A stretch of 64,000 nt of DNA, taken from positions 5,137,771 through 5,201,770 of the forward strand of contig NC_049987.1 of the NCBI RefSeq assembly GCF_000003815.2, given 5' to 3'. Below, piece after piece: positions 42,301 through 49,390 of this stretch. Each line of letters starts with the position of its first letter. Positions within the stretch are counted from its first letter, which is position 1. The notes beneath the pieces are model-generated. The model ran no database searches. It was not told where the DNA came from and was given only the letters and a program-made list of their open reading frames with translations. Made by a program: the position numbers and the translations under genes. The DNA is from Branchiostoma floridae. Its lineage: Eukaryota; Chordata; Leptocardii; Amphioxiformes; Branchiostomatidae.

Positions 42301-43368
42301 CATCGAGGACTACCAGGCACCAACGCGCCCAGCACAAGCTCTAGGGGACTGCCTTTTCCTAGAGATACACCGCCATCTGTTCGACACAAATAACAACGAA
42401 GACTGATCTGCTGTCTACAATTACCCCGGCCCTTTTCAGGGCCACCGAAATGATTCCCGAAAGGGCTATATCTATCACATTCACACAATTCAATAAAAGC
42501 TCAAAGTCATGGCCTCTTTTTATTCTTTCATTATTAAATAAAACTGTTGTTGTCAATGTCATGTGTAATGTCAATCTCCGCCAAACAAGGTAACAAGTCG
42601 AAAGGAAATAACTCAGCCGTACGGACGCATGCTACGAATGAATATTACGTTCAGCACTGGAACGTTCCAGTGCTTTATAATCGTCAGCACTGGAAGCCCA
42701 GAGCTGACGTTTTTTCAGCACTGGTCTTCCAGTGCTGAAAAGTTCCCGAGCACTGGAAAATCCAGTGCGGAACCCGTTACTTTTGTATATCAGCACTCGG
42801 TTCCAGTGCTGACGACCTTTGAACTGGCTCGCCGCCTCGCCGCCGCGAGTTCAGCACTGGTACCCGAGTGCTGACGGCAGTTCAGCACTGGAAAACCAGT
42901 GCTCGGAATAGTTCAGCACTGGAATTCCAGTGCTGAGGGAGCTTCAGCACTGCAACAAGGCCGTTCAGCACTGGAAAACCAGTGCTGACGTTTCTTCAGC
43001 ACTGGAAAACCAGTGCTGAGGCCGATTCGACCCATTGATTCAGCACTGGAACACCAGTGCGGAACCCGTTACTTTTGTTTTCAAGGTTTCACATCAGATT
43101 TCAACGGAAATTTTAACGTAATCCTCCCAAATTTATGGATACTAAGTTTAATATACCCGAGTGCCCCCCCACAACACCAACACACAAACAAGGTCAAAGC
43201 TCTCGCTTCATTCTGCAGCCTTTATGTAAACTTTACATGGTAACAACATACGCACAACGGTGCAAAGAGATTATAGTGATATCAATATATGATATAATAC
43301 CTCGCTCCAAGGCTAAAAATCCGCTGTGAAGTCGAACTGACGAGGAAAAACGTGTGCCTGGCAGCCAT
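33127..43368 (-). CDS. MRPS31: MRPS31, mitochondrial small-ribosomal-subunit protein mS31, whole gene, 8 exons
   Basis: Structural protein of the mitochondrial small ribosomal subunit. Exons, 5' to 3' on the minus strand: 43301-43368, 40959-41033, 38895-39074, 37836-37904, 36863-36949, 36355-36422, 34287-34424, 33127-33359. All phases agree, for a predicted 305 residues (human ~395; the weakly conserved N-terminal half is shorter). The start MAARHTFFLVSSTSQRIFSL is basic, serine-rich and lacks acids, as expected of a mitochondrial presequence. The C-terminal half is diagnostic: [74 protein letters not shown]. Exon 3 carries a tandem acceptor array; intron 1 holds the palindrome array. A second copy is at 57486-63513. 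Confidence 0.92.
34287..34424 (-). CDS. MRPS31: MRPS31 exon 7
   Basis: Encodes APTLWDEEQKAELQTQVDRP, then [20 protein letters not shown] and IQNDQ. This is the best-conserved mS31 block (LWD...[19 protein letters not shown] in vertebrates). Acceptor TAACAG/CA, donor AAG/GTAGGG, phase 1 to phase 1. Confidence 0.95.
34617..35704. mobile_element. TIR transposon with TA target duplication, in MRPS31 intron 6
   Basis: Ends ACGGCACTGAACTTTAATCC and its complement GGATTAAAGTTCAGTGCCGT, flanked by TA. The empty site (GTAATAATTCCC) is seen at about 58845 in the duplicate. The 1,088-bp interior repeats the arm motif ACTTTAATCCAACAC and has no recognisable transposase. Resembles a Tc1/mariner-type non-autonomous element by target site only. 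Confidence 0.85.
35705..36354. other. rest of MRPS31 intron 6
   Basis: Holds a degenerate dispersed repeat with ACAAATCACAGCATAGGGGA-type ~21-bp units (36070-36180), shared with 39960-40030, 59170-59300 and 62820-62930. No exon. Confidence 0.5.
36355..36422 (-). CDS. MRPS31: MRPS31 exon 6
   Basis: Encodes SLFEGKRLGIFMQEEVNSWE then PD, after an arginine shared with exon 5. LFEGKRLGIF is a conserved mS31 motif. Acceptor TTTGCAG/G, donor GATG/GTAACT. Confidence 0.93.
36863..36949 (-). CDS. MRPS31: MRPS31 exon 5
   Basis: Encodes SEVKNFRQEFQQTRQTQPRS then EQVFRKERR. Charged and probably helical; poorly conserved in the family. The frame is fixed by the phases of exons 4 and 6; the alternative open frame would break into a stop in exon 6. 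Confidence 0.88.
36992..37360. mobile_element. TTAA-flanked MITE (CCCAGGGTTGTAGCCAGC ends) in MRPS31 intron 4
   Basis: Perfect 18-bp inverted ends CCCAGGGTTGTAGCCAGC, flanked by TTAA on each side (36988-36991 and 37361-37364). TTAA targets are typical of piggyBac and Kolobok elements. No coding capacity in 369 bp. The duplicate has a different TTAA element at nearly the same site (60098-60606). Confidence 0.9.
37727..37804. mobile_element. 78-bp inverted-repeat element with AAAAG duplication
   Basis: CAGGACTC...GAGTCCTG ends and AAAAG on both sides. The duplicate shows the empty site CTAAAAGTGAT at about 61253. Miniature relative of the element at 1449-1791. Confidence 0.8.
37836..37904 (-). 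CDS. MRPS31: MRPS31 exon 4
   Basis: In the phase-2 frame it encodes DLISGLRVVQGQKTNRNATR then GNR, joining exon 3 through a glycine and exon 5 through an arginine. Acceptor GTTCCAG/G, donor AACAG/GTAAGT. The phase-0 frame is also open but would not connect to exon 5. Confidence 0.87.
38145..38800. mobile_element. insertion with tRNA-derived SINE in MRPS31 intron 3
   Basis: Absent from the duplicate (near 61590). Contains CACTAGCACAGTGGGAAAGT (box A-like) and CGGGTTCGATTCC (box B) 30 nt apart, followed by T-rich sequence. There is no paired acceptor stem, so it is a SINE head rather than a tRNA gene. GCATTTTGCCG near the left and GGCAAAATGCC near the right suggest a larger inverted-repeat carrier. 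Confidence 0.65.
38895..39074 (-). CDS. MRPS31: MRPS31 exon 3 (functional unit of the array)
   Basis: Encodes SDGEVDPRLVAAAKDVASSL, GGGERVESALLQQLRRHEDT and a threonine/alanine-rich stretch ending ADNSSLG. The acceptor reads TGTGCAGCAG/T, a tandem NAGNAG; use of the first AG (start 39077) adds one serine and keeps frame. Donor CTGGG/GTATAC in phase 2. Five further acceptors lie upstream at 39200-39675. Confidence 0.88.
39075..39675 (-). repeat. ~131-bp array copying the MRPS31 exon 3 acceptor and 5' half-exon
   Basis: With exon 3 itself there are six acceptor-exon starts. Units carry GATGTGTGCAGCAG then TGATGGAGAGGTGGA and about 90 nt of exon, ending in CTAACATTGGTAACATTTG. Spacings are 134, 131, 72 (a short unit), 131 and about 122 bp. 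The 5'-most copy has a different acceptor, CTCTAG/TGATG, probably the ancestral one. The same array, also with six acceptors and a clean 131-bp period, is in the duplicate at 61870-62530. Confidence 0.93.
39676..40958. other. MRPS31 intron 2
   Basis: Dispersed repeats only: the TAGGGGATACAAATCACAGC unit near 39990 and, at 40230-40660, the GGTAGC...GCTACC family also seen at 26960-27470. No exon recognised. Confidence 0.5.
40959..41033 (-). CDS. MRPS31: MRPS31 exon 2
   Basis: Encodes LSCVRRGVHTAACLLKKDSG then SKTDR, continuing the arginine-rich mitochondrial presequence. Acceptor TGCCTAG/G, donor GACAG/GTATGT, phase 2 to phase 2. Identical in layout to 63439-63513. Confidence 0.9.
41049..41381. 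mobile_element. non-autonomous TIR transposon (CACAGCAAG family), MRPS31 intron 1
   Basis: GGCCACAGCAAGTAAATTTT and the complementary right end AAATTTACTTGCTGTGC. The duplicate has the uninterrupted site ATGTTATCAAAT near 63533, consistent with a TA or TTA target duplication. Related to 2328-2866 but ~200 bp shorter. Confidence 0.85.
41779..42044. repeat. array of 24-nt palindromes, 31-bp period
   Basis: Eight or nine units of TCAGCACTGG, a four-base loop (AACA, AAGT, AAAT) and CCAGTGCTGA, separated by 7-8 nt (GGACGTT in the regular part). Starts at 41779, 41811, 41842, 41894, 41925, 41956 and 41987; the unit near 41873 and the last one near 42018 are degenerate. Stems are perfect 10-bp pairs in most units. 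Confidence 0.95.
42282..42406 (+). pseudogene. short reading frame ending 21 nt before a histone-type stem-loop
   Basis: The frame runs RQELEAIIEDYQAPTRPAQA, LGDCLFLEIHRHLFDTNNNE, D and stops at 42404-42406. It is not the C-terminus of H1, H2A, H2B, H3 or H4. Upstream the frame continues into palindrome sequence, so a start is not evident; GCTCGCCAG just before could be a splice acceptor. It may be the 3' end of a transposon- or host-derived gene that used histone-type 3' processing. Function unknown. Confidence 0.35.
42428..42443 (+). promoter_or_regulatory. histone-type mRNA 3' stem-loop
   Basis: GGCCCTTTTCAGGGCC followed by ACC: a six-base stem with TTTC loop that fits the metazoan replication-dependent histone consensus (GGYYCT-TTHT/C-ARRGCC-ACC) bound by SLBP. 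A purine-rich CCCGAAAGGGC 12-14 nt further on could serve as the U7-pairing downstream element. It is antisense to MRPS31, in its first intron. Confidence 0.7.
42650..43065. repeat. palindrome array, right side
   Basis: Units of TCAGCACTGG-loop-CCAGTGCTGA with varied spacers at about 42650-42780, 42794-42815 and 42850-43060. The portion from 42945 is the inverted copy of 42142-42275. The variant CAGCACTCGG is seen near 42790. Confidence 0.9.
43301..43368 (-). CDS. MRPS31: MRPS31 exon 1 (start codon, mitochondrial presequence)
   Basis: Encodes MAARHTFFLVSSTSQRIFSL then GA, ending in AG with donor GCGAG/GTATTA, which joins exon 2 to make arginine. Start context CCAAGATGG is good (minus strand). 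The product is an arginine/serine-rich amphipathic N-terminus without acidic residues, as mitochondrial presequences are. Chosen on phase, composition and start context. Confidence 0.82.
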
Positions 43369-43855
43369 CTTGGAGTCTTCGAACTTTGACCTGTCGTGTA
43401 GCCAACCAAGTGTCGTCTTCCTCGGACCTGGTCTTGTTGCCAAAACGTCCTGGTGCCTCAAGAAACGTGACTGAAAAACGTTAACAACAACTTGACTCTG
43501 AATTTGGTCTAGAAACGAATTGATAACGTTAATTTGAACATCCAAACAATGTTGCTGTGATTACATGCACGCCACCTAGTAAAATCATGATGAACTGCAA
43601 CCCTTGCATGCAGTTTGGTGTTTACTGATCGAGTTTTGGTACCGTATATGATCATGTATATAGACAGCCTAAGTAAAAAACATTTAGATACAAAATCATG
43701 CAGTCAATTTGCATGATCAATGATATTGCTTATCAATTTTAATTATTCATAATTCACTGCATTCCATGATAGGTGCAACTGAGAAACTAAAACTTTTAGG
43801 AATGCAAAATTATGCAAATCAATGAGAAAATACTATAACTAAATCATTAGTTATG
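43369..43855 (-). other. MRPS31 upstream region
   Basis: 43415-43620 recurs in direct orientation in the spacer of the large inverted repeat, split between 48185-48225 and 49228-49385 (shared words CTGAATTTGGTC, AAACAATGTTG, GTGATGAACTGCAACCC or close variants). It therefore is a duplicated promoter-proximal segment. No TATA seen. Confidence 0.5.
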
Positions 43856-44034
43856 AATGATGCGAACTTCATGCTCACTCGGGCTCCATATTCCTCTGCT
43901 TCGGATCGGTACTGGCTCTCCCTCCCGCTCGGGAATCGTCACTCCCATATTTGTCAGATTTGTCACCGTACTCCTCGTCACTCCGGCCCGACCAGTGCCC
44001 CCGGTACCCCCCACCCCGAGGCCGATCCAGTCTC

Positions 44035-45261
44035 TCAGCCTCCCACGAACCTGACGGCATCGTAGTGCTCTCCGCCCGGGGTAGTCAGGTAGGCCAACAC
44101 TAGCGGGGTGCCTGACTCCTCGCCCTCTGGCGGCAGCACCATGACCTGCATGTCGGTGCTGGTGATCAGCACAACCTCTCTAGACGTAAAATCCGCCAAA
44201 GCGATCGGAAGGACGTCTGCTACATCCGAGCACCAGTGGCCCCGCCGTGCCAGCCTGTCCAACTCCTGTTGGAACGCCCAGAAACCGCCCGGTACCGCTA
44301 CGCAGAACTTCTCACTGTGAGCCCTGATGTGGTGCACTAGGTCTTTACGGAGCTGCAGGGCGGTGGTGTCAATACGGGGTTCTCCTCTGCCGAGTTGTCT
44401 GGCGGCCGCACCGAAAAAACAATCCCCGTCCCGAGGCACTGGGTCGATCTGGAAGCCTGCTCTTGCGATGTTCTTGAGGAGTATTTCTTCTCTCGTCTTC
44501 GGGGCGAGTGTCTTCGGGACGAGTGTCTTCGGGACGGGTGTCGTCTGCCCGCGTGATGGTTTGGGCGGGGAAACGGGGAGGTCGATGACTGATTCGAAGG
44601 ATCCGGATGACGTGCTAGTCTCAGTATCAGACTCTGTCGTTAATGTAGAGACATCTGAGACGTCTTCAGATAAGCTGCTACTCTCAGACTCTGTCGTTAA
44701 TGTAGAGACATCTGAGACGTCTTCAGATAAGTTGCTACTCTCAGACTCTGTTGTTAATGTAGAGACATCTGAGACGTCATCAGAAAAGCTGCTATCTCCA
44801 GAGAGTGCGTCCTCGTTGCTTTGCGTGGTCTTCACTGAGATTTCGTCCTCGTTGCTTAGTGTGCACTTCACTGAGAGTGCGTCTTCCTTGCTTTGCGTGG
44901 TCTTCACTGAGACTGCGTCCTCGTTGCTTAGTGTGCACTTCACTGAGAGTGCGTCTTCCGCGCTTTGCGTGGTCTTCACTGAGACTGCGTCCTCGTTGCT
45001 TTGTGTGGTCTTCACTGAGAATGCGTCCTCGATGTTCTGTGTGGTCTTCACTGAGACTGCGTCCTCGTTGCTTTGTGTGGTCTTCACTGAGAATGCGTCC
45101 TCGTTGTTCTGTGTGGTCTTCACACTTCTGGGCTGCTCAGGCCACGCAATCTTCCTGGTCTTCAAATTCGAGTCTCGGTGAAGGCATCTGAGTAAGTTTT
45201 GTTTCACCTTCCCCGAGCGTCTCTTAACCTTCCTTTCGAACCTGCTTTCACAGAAAAATAT
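44035..45261 (-). CDS. OTU-domain cysteine protease (deubiquitinase-like), start codon lost or unseen
   Basis: The C-terminal ~140 residues form an OTU domain: DGDCFFGAAARQLG holds the catalytic Asp/Cys, and EHYDAVRF the catalytic His, with RGHWCSDVADVLPIAL between. OTU enzymes cleave ubiquitin from proteins; substrate unknown here. Before it come nine 12-residue repeats (SVKTTQSNEDAV type), three ~19-residue repeats (DVSDVSTLTTESESS) and a VPKTLVPKTLAPKT stretch, probably disordered. The basic N-terminus FERKVKRRSGKVKQN matches the paralogue at 52445, whose ATG is ATT here. No in-frame ATG occurs before the OTU domain, so translation would need an upstream exon or a non-AUG start; it may be a young pseudogene. 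The frame is open from about 45261 to the stop at 44035. Confidence 0.75.
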   Translation of the reverse strand: MFFCESRFERKVKRRSGKVKQNLLRCLHRDSNLKTRKIAWPEQPRSVKTTQNNEDAFSVKTTQSNEDAVSVKTTQNIEDAFSVKTTQSNEDAVSVKTTQSAEDALSVKCTLSNEDAVSVKTTQSKEDALSVKCTLSNEDEISVKTTQSNEDALSGDSSFSDDVSDVSTLTTESESSNLSEDVSDVSTLTTESESSSLSEDVSDVSTLTTESDTETSTSSGSFESVIDLPVSPPKPSRGQTTPVPKTLVPKTLAPKTREEILLKNIARAGFQIDPVPRDGDCFFGAAARQLGRGEPRIDTTALQLRKDLVHHIRAHSEKFCVAVPGGFWAFQQELDRLARRGHWCSDVADVLPIALADFTSREVVLITSTDMQVMVLPPEGEESGTPLVLAYLTTPGGEHYDAVRFVGG

Positions 45262-45270
45262 CCTAACCTC

Positions 45271-46160
45271 ATGAATCTATTCGGATATGTAGATTTAACA
45301 CATGATTAAAAAAAGAGAGAGGACAGTCTTGTCAACGGTATAAAGGTATATTAATGAATGAAACACAGAAGACGAAAACAGAATCGCAGAAAAGTAAGCC
45401 CCTGTGTGGAAACGTGACCGTAACATTATGATGTGGCTATTGAACATTTTCTTTCCATATATACACGTATAATCACGACCGTAAATAGTAGTTTTAAAGG
45501 TTGGCGAAGCAACGAATGTTCTTGGTAAAGACGCTTCGGTTTATTGTATATATTGTTTGTTGTCCTCTGGTTGTCTTACTGAATGTAACACGTTTCGTTT
45601 TTGTTATTGATGTAGTGGGCCCCCTTGGAAATCAACTTCAAACAAGTTGAAGGGGCTACCCACATGTTTTGAGATGAATAAATAAATAAATAAATCAGTG
45701 TTCCTATATATGACCAACACAAATTTACTACAAACGGTTCTGTATAGTTCTTTGCTGTCTTTTTTTATTCAAGTTGGAGGGCCACGATTACAGACGCATT
45801 CATATTGACAAACTTATATCAGCGTCAAACTTATATCAACTATACATATATACAAAAGACATCAATACAAAACTTTAACAAAATAAGATGATGACCATAC
45901 ATGTACTTGTAACAAAATGTGATCAACTTAATTGATATGCATGAATACATTATGAAAATGTTGCAATGCTATGGGAGGCCTAACACGTACAGAGTCCTTA
46001 ACCCAAGGGCGGTCAAATTCAACACATTAAACCTATAACTTCAAAGAGGTTGAAATGCTTAGTAATTAAGAATTTTGAGTGATAGCCAAGATTTGGGAGT
46101 ACAGTACTAGTTTACGGACGATGAATACTTTGTGTCCTGTGAGTCGAGTTAGTTTGCTGA
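45271..46160. other. left arm, no further gene
   Basis: AT-rich sequence. AAATAAATAAATAAATAAAT near 45677 is a microsatellite-like retrotransposon tail. No exon recognised. Confidence 0.4.
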
Positions 46161-46489
46161 AGCTAAGGGCACAACCCGCAGTACGTGCAATTACGTGCTC
46201 TCTACGTGCCAAAACATGGACAATCTTTCGAGATCCGTAAGTGTTATAAGTACCGCCTCCGTACGAACTCGTAGGGAATCCGACGGATTTTGGAGCACGC
46301 AGACACCCCGTAGAACTTCACGTGCAGGCAAAACTTTGTGTGCCATCGGGCTGTGGATTCGCCCCCCGTACGTGCCCGTACGGGCGACGCGCCTGCCCTG
46401 TACAGTCTGAACGTTTTCAGAAATACGTGGCAGACGTGGCCAAAAAACGTATGGGAAAATTGCACGTACGGCGGGTTGTTCCCTTAGCT
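46161..46489. mobile_element. MITE, AGCTAAGGGCACAACCCGC ends
   Basis: AGCTAAGGGCACAACCCGC on the left; the right end is its complement with one or two changes, and TGA flanks each side (46158-46160 and 46490-46492). The interior is unusually rich in TACGTGC/GCACGTA words. Only in the left arm of the inverted repeat. Superfamily not assigned. Confidence 0.8.
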
Positions 46490-47969
46490 TGATGAGAGTG
46501 AAGCGTTCATCGGAGTACGTAATGGGGGACTTGTTCTACTTCTAGCTGTCATGACAGCAAAGAGGAAACTTTAGCTATAGAACTGATGAAACGTTGATAT
46601 TTTCCCTTCGTGTTGCTTACGAATAAACAATCCTACTATCCATGTATCATTATGGGTTTTTATACACAATATATGAAGAAGCTATACCTTTCGTCTGTTT
46701 ACATTTCACACCACAAAATTATCCGAGAACTCAGAGTACCTTGGCAATGTTGAGGGAGTGTATACCTAGCGCTTTGGAAAACTTTATGGTAATGTTTTCA
46801 CATAGGATTTACTTACCAGGTCTCCTTGGCTTGAGGCACTGGGTCAAAATTCACTGGGTGAACCTTGGTGTTCGTACACCCCATAATGATTGTCGATCTC
46901 TATGATATAGAGTAAGTAAATCGAAAATTTCTAGATAAGCGTTGAACAAGCGTACGTACGCGATCTGTATGAGTCGCTAGCGGCTTGTTTACCTCGCTAA
47001 AACAGTGTTGACGTTCCACGGTAACGTTTGTGACGTTCCGGAACAATTTTTTAACACCGCGAGCTTCCCATGATGCTTCGCGCATTCCAGAAGTCTTTCG
47101 TAACAAAGTTGAACAAGTTACAGTTACTGTATTTTCTACACCGCAGGTAAGTTGGTTTCAGCTCTTCCGTTGTCAATGAATTCCGAAGTCCCAACAGAGT
47201 TTATGAATGCATAACTGCAAGTATGACAAGTCTGCAAAGTGTTAGGTGTTTACTTCTATTTTCAAGTTAGGAAAGCGTCACATTTCCAAAGCGGGGCCCG
47301 ACCGGACTGTTTGTGGAAACGAAGAATAGAAATGTATAGTACGTAAAACTATAAATAATGCCTACGTCTATTCCCTTTACGTCTTGAATAGTTTGGTGTC
47401 TTTTATATCATATTTTTCGTTCCCGGAAAGCTGCCCGGCCGGGCCCCGGTTTGGGAACGTGACGTGGGCCTTACGGGGCGACATACCCTTTGTAGGGGAG
47501 CAAAGGATGAGGCATACACTATGTGCTTGCCTGGCCATGGTTAGAACTGAACGAGGACAGACTGGGGTCTGTCCCTTTATTGAATGCTTATTATATTAAT
47601 TAGAAACATATGTGAGGTGGTCCTGTCCTAAAAGACCACCTATGGCCACCTTCCTATCTTCTCACATTGTGGCAACCATATGTGCTCCTAATACCTTTCT
47701 TTAGCTGATACAAGGCGGGGATACGCCAGGTCTCATGTCTGAGTGAATGGTGTTGGCTGATATCACCGCAAGGCTTATACGAGACGGAGGTTCGCTAGGC
47801 TTCCATCCGGGTGTTTTTTGTAGTGAATCACCAACTTCAAACAGAAGAATTTTGCACAATCGCACACCAGGGCATGCTCCTACTCTTTTTCGAAAGGCGT
47901 GGAGGGTTAACTTTCTTTACAAACAGGGATTACTGGACCTCCATTCCACGTCCTATCAGTTTTACCTGA

Positions 47970-48110
47970 GTCACAATTGAGGAAAGTTGTGTAACTGAGT
48001 GCCTTTCACAAGGGCACAAGATCGGTGACACGGCAGGATTCGGACCTAGGTCCCGAGCCAAACACGCTGCCGTTACGCGATGGGATAAAAATCGTATCAC
48101 AAATCATTAG
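47970..48110 (-). mobile_element. tRNA-derived SINE, minus strand
   Basis: In complement: GCGTAACGGCAGCGTGTTTG (box A region) and GTCCGAATCCTGCC (box B-like), then the conserved CACCGATCTTGTGCCCTTGT body. Mirrors 49548-49640. Confidence 0.7.
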
Positions 48111-48179
48111 TCTTTGGTTAGTCTAGCCAAGGATTAATGTTCTAAGGCCCTCTAACTAAGATCAACTAAGCCTAACCCT

Positions 48180-49390
48180 AATAGTCTTCTTTGACCTGGT
48201 CTAGGTGCCAAAACGTCCTGATATCTTATGGTATCATAAGAACCAACATATGTACACCCAGGAACACCGCATATGGTTCATGAAATGTTAAGTTGTGATT
48301 TTATAAAAAAAATGTAAAAACAATGTGCTTTTTCTGTTGGAAGAACACACAACACTCTCATGTCAACTCTCTCGGGAAAACTTTCTCGCAGGCGTAAAAT
48401 GACGTAACCCTCAATTCACTTTTAGTGATTGCTATGGCATCTTATGGTTCCGGTTCCCTAAAAATAAGACGCAAATCAGAGGTTGTCTCTATAGGTTTGG
48501 CTTTAGATTTTCCGGCTATCGCTTTAGCAATGTATAATCTTTTATACTTCTTCAAATGCTTGTTGTTCGTAGCGTTTTATGGTGTCGGAGATTTGATCGT
48601 GCGGCGAACACTTCCTGGTATTAGCGCGCGCGATAGCGGTGAAGCGTTTCGTCGCCTGATTACCCAGATCGTGCGTTCTATATGCGTTTTGGGTGTTTTA
48701 GCGCCATCGGAGCTCACGGAAAACGTATCGGATAACTTTTTTTCCTTTTTTACTCAGTATACAGAAGAAGTCTTGACCTTTATTGCCATATTAGTCATTA
48801 CCCCAGGAAAATTCATTTTTACCGTGTAGTGGCCTGTAAAGAATGGCCCGAAATTAGCAATTTTTGGGTGAAAAGCTTATATTTTTGATGGTTTTTACCA
48901 AAAATAACATTTCTACAGAAAATGTCAGCGACAAGGCACCCTTTTCAATCGGAAACATTGAGTTGTCCGGAAAAACGATGTTTTGAGAAGCGCTAGTGCT
49001 TTTCTCAGAGACAGTCAAATCGGCCGCGTCGAATCGTAAAAAAAACTCCGAACCGGAACCTTATGTATCATGGACATGTACATGTACAACCTTAGTGTGC
49101 ATATACTACTAAGTATACTACAAATATTTCCAAGTGCGGCTTGCTAGAACGGGTCTTAATTTCCAAGGCCAGGTTCAGAAGCGGATTAAAGATTGAATGT
49201 AATCCCCTAGGATTAATGCATTAGAGACGGGACTGGAAAAACAACTTGGCTCTGAATTTGGTCCAGAAACGAATTCGAATCAAAGGTTTAATTTGAACGT
49301 CAATTCCAAACAATGTTGAATACTGTGCATGCATGCCTCCTAGTCCAATCGTGATGAACTGCAACCCCTTGCTGGCAGTTTGGATGTACC
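48180..49390. other. spacer of the large inverted repeat
   Basis: Flanked by two pieces of a copy of the MRPS31 upstream region (48185-48225 and 49228-49385). The ~1 kb between them contains an open frame at 48425-48829 (134 codons, several hydrophobic stretches) with no recognised family; I do not call it a gene. Confidence 0.45.

Larger units (their letters stand above)
41757..43077. mobile_element. nested TIR element with tandem palindromes, MRPS31 intron 1
   Basis: The outer ends share the motif ACAAAAGTAACGG (41757 and, inverted, 43060-43077); inner copies of the same end lie at 42143 and, inverted, at about 42765-42790. Inside are three palindrome arrays (41779-42044, 42160-42275, 42650-43065) and a 370-bp centre with a histone-type stem-loop. 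Arm 42142-42275 is the reverse complement of 42945-43077. The overall shape fits nested non-autonomous transposons whose subterminal regions are repeated palindromes. No transposase seen; family unknown to me. Confidence 0.6.
43860..48110. repeat. left arm of a large imperfect inverted repeat
   Basis: Matches 49548-53340 in reverse order and orientation: OTU gene and its 3' flank (43860-45270 with 52440-53340), 46625-47105 with 50230-50845, 47360-47475 with 49680-49760, 47690-47725 with 49645-49672, and a SINE 47970-48100 with 49548-49640. Arms are ~4 kb with a ~1.4-kb spacer. Divergence is considerable and each arm has private insertions (for example 46161-46489). Confidence 0.85.

Noticed and set aside
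41779-43065. RE1/NRSF silencer sites (TTCAGCACC half-site resemblance)
   Set aside because: Only the left half-site resembles; the right half of the RE1 consensus is absent, and symmetry of the palindrome explains the sequence.
44327-45181. 284-codon + strand frame rich in SSLLCVVFTE
   Set aside because: Antisense shadow of the repeat-coding N-terminus of the minus-strand OTU gene.
48425-48829. 134-codon frame with hydrophobic segments
   Set aside because: Inside the spacer insertion of the large palindrome; no recognised family or splice partners. Left uncalled.
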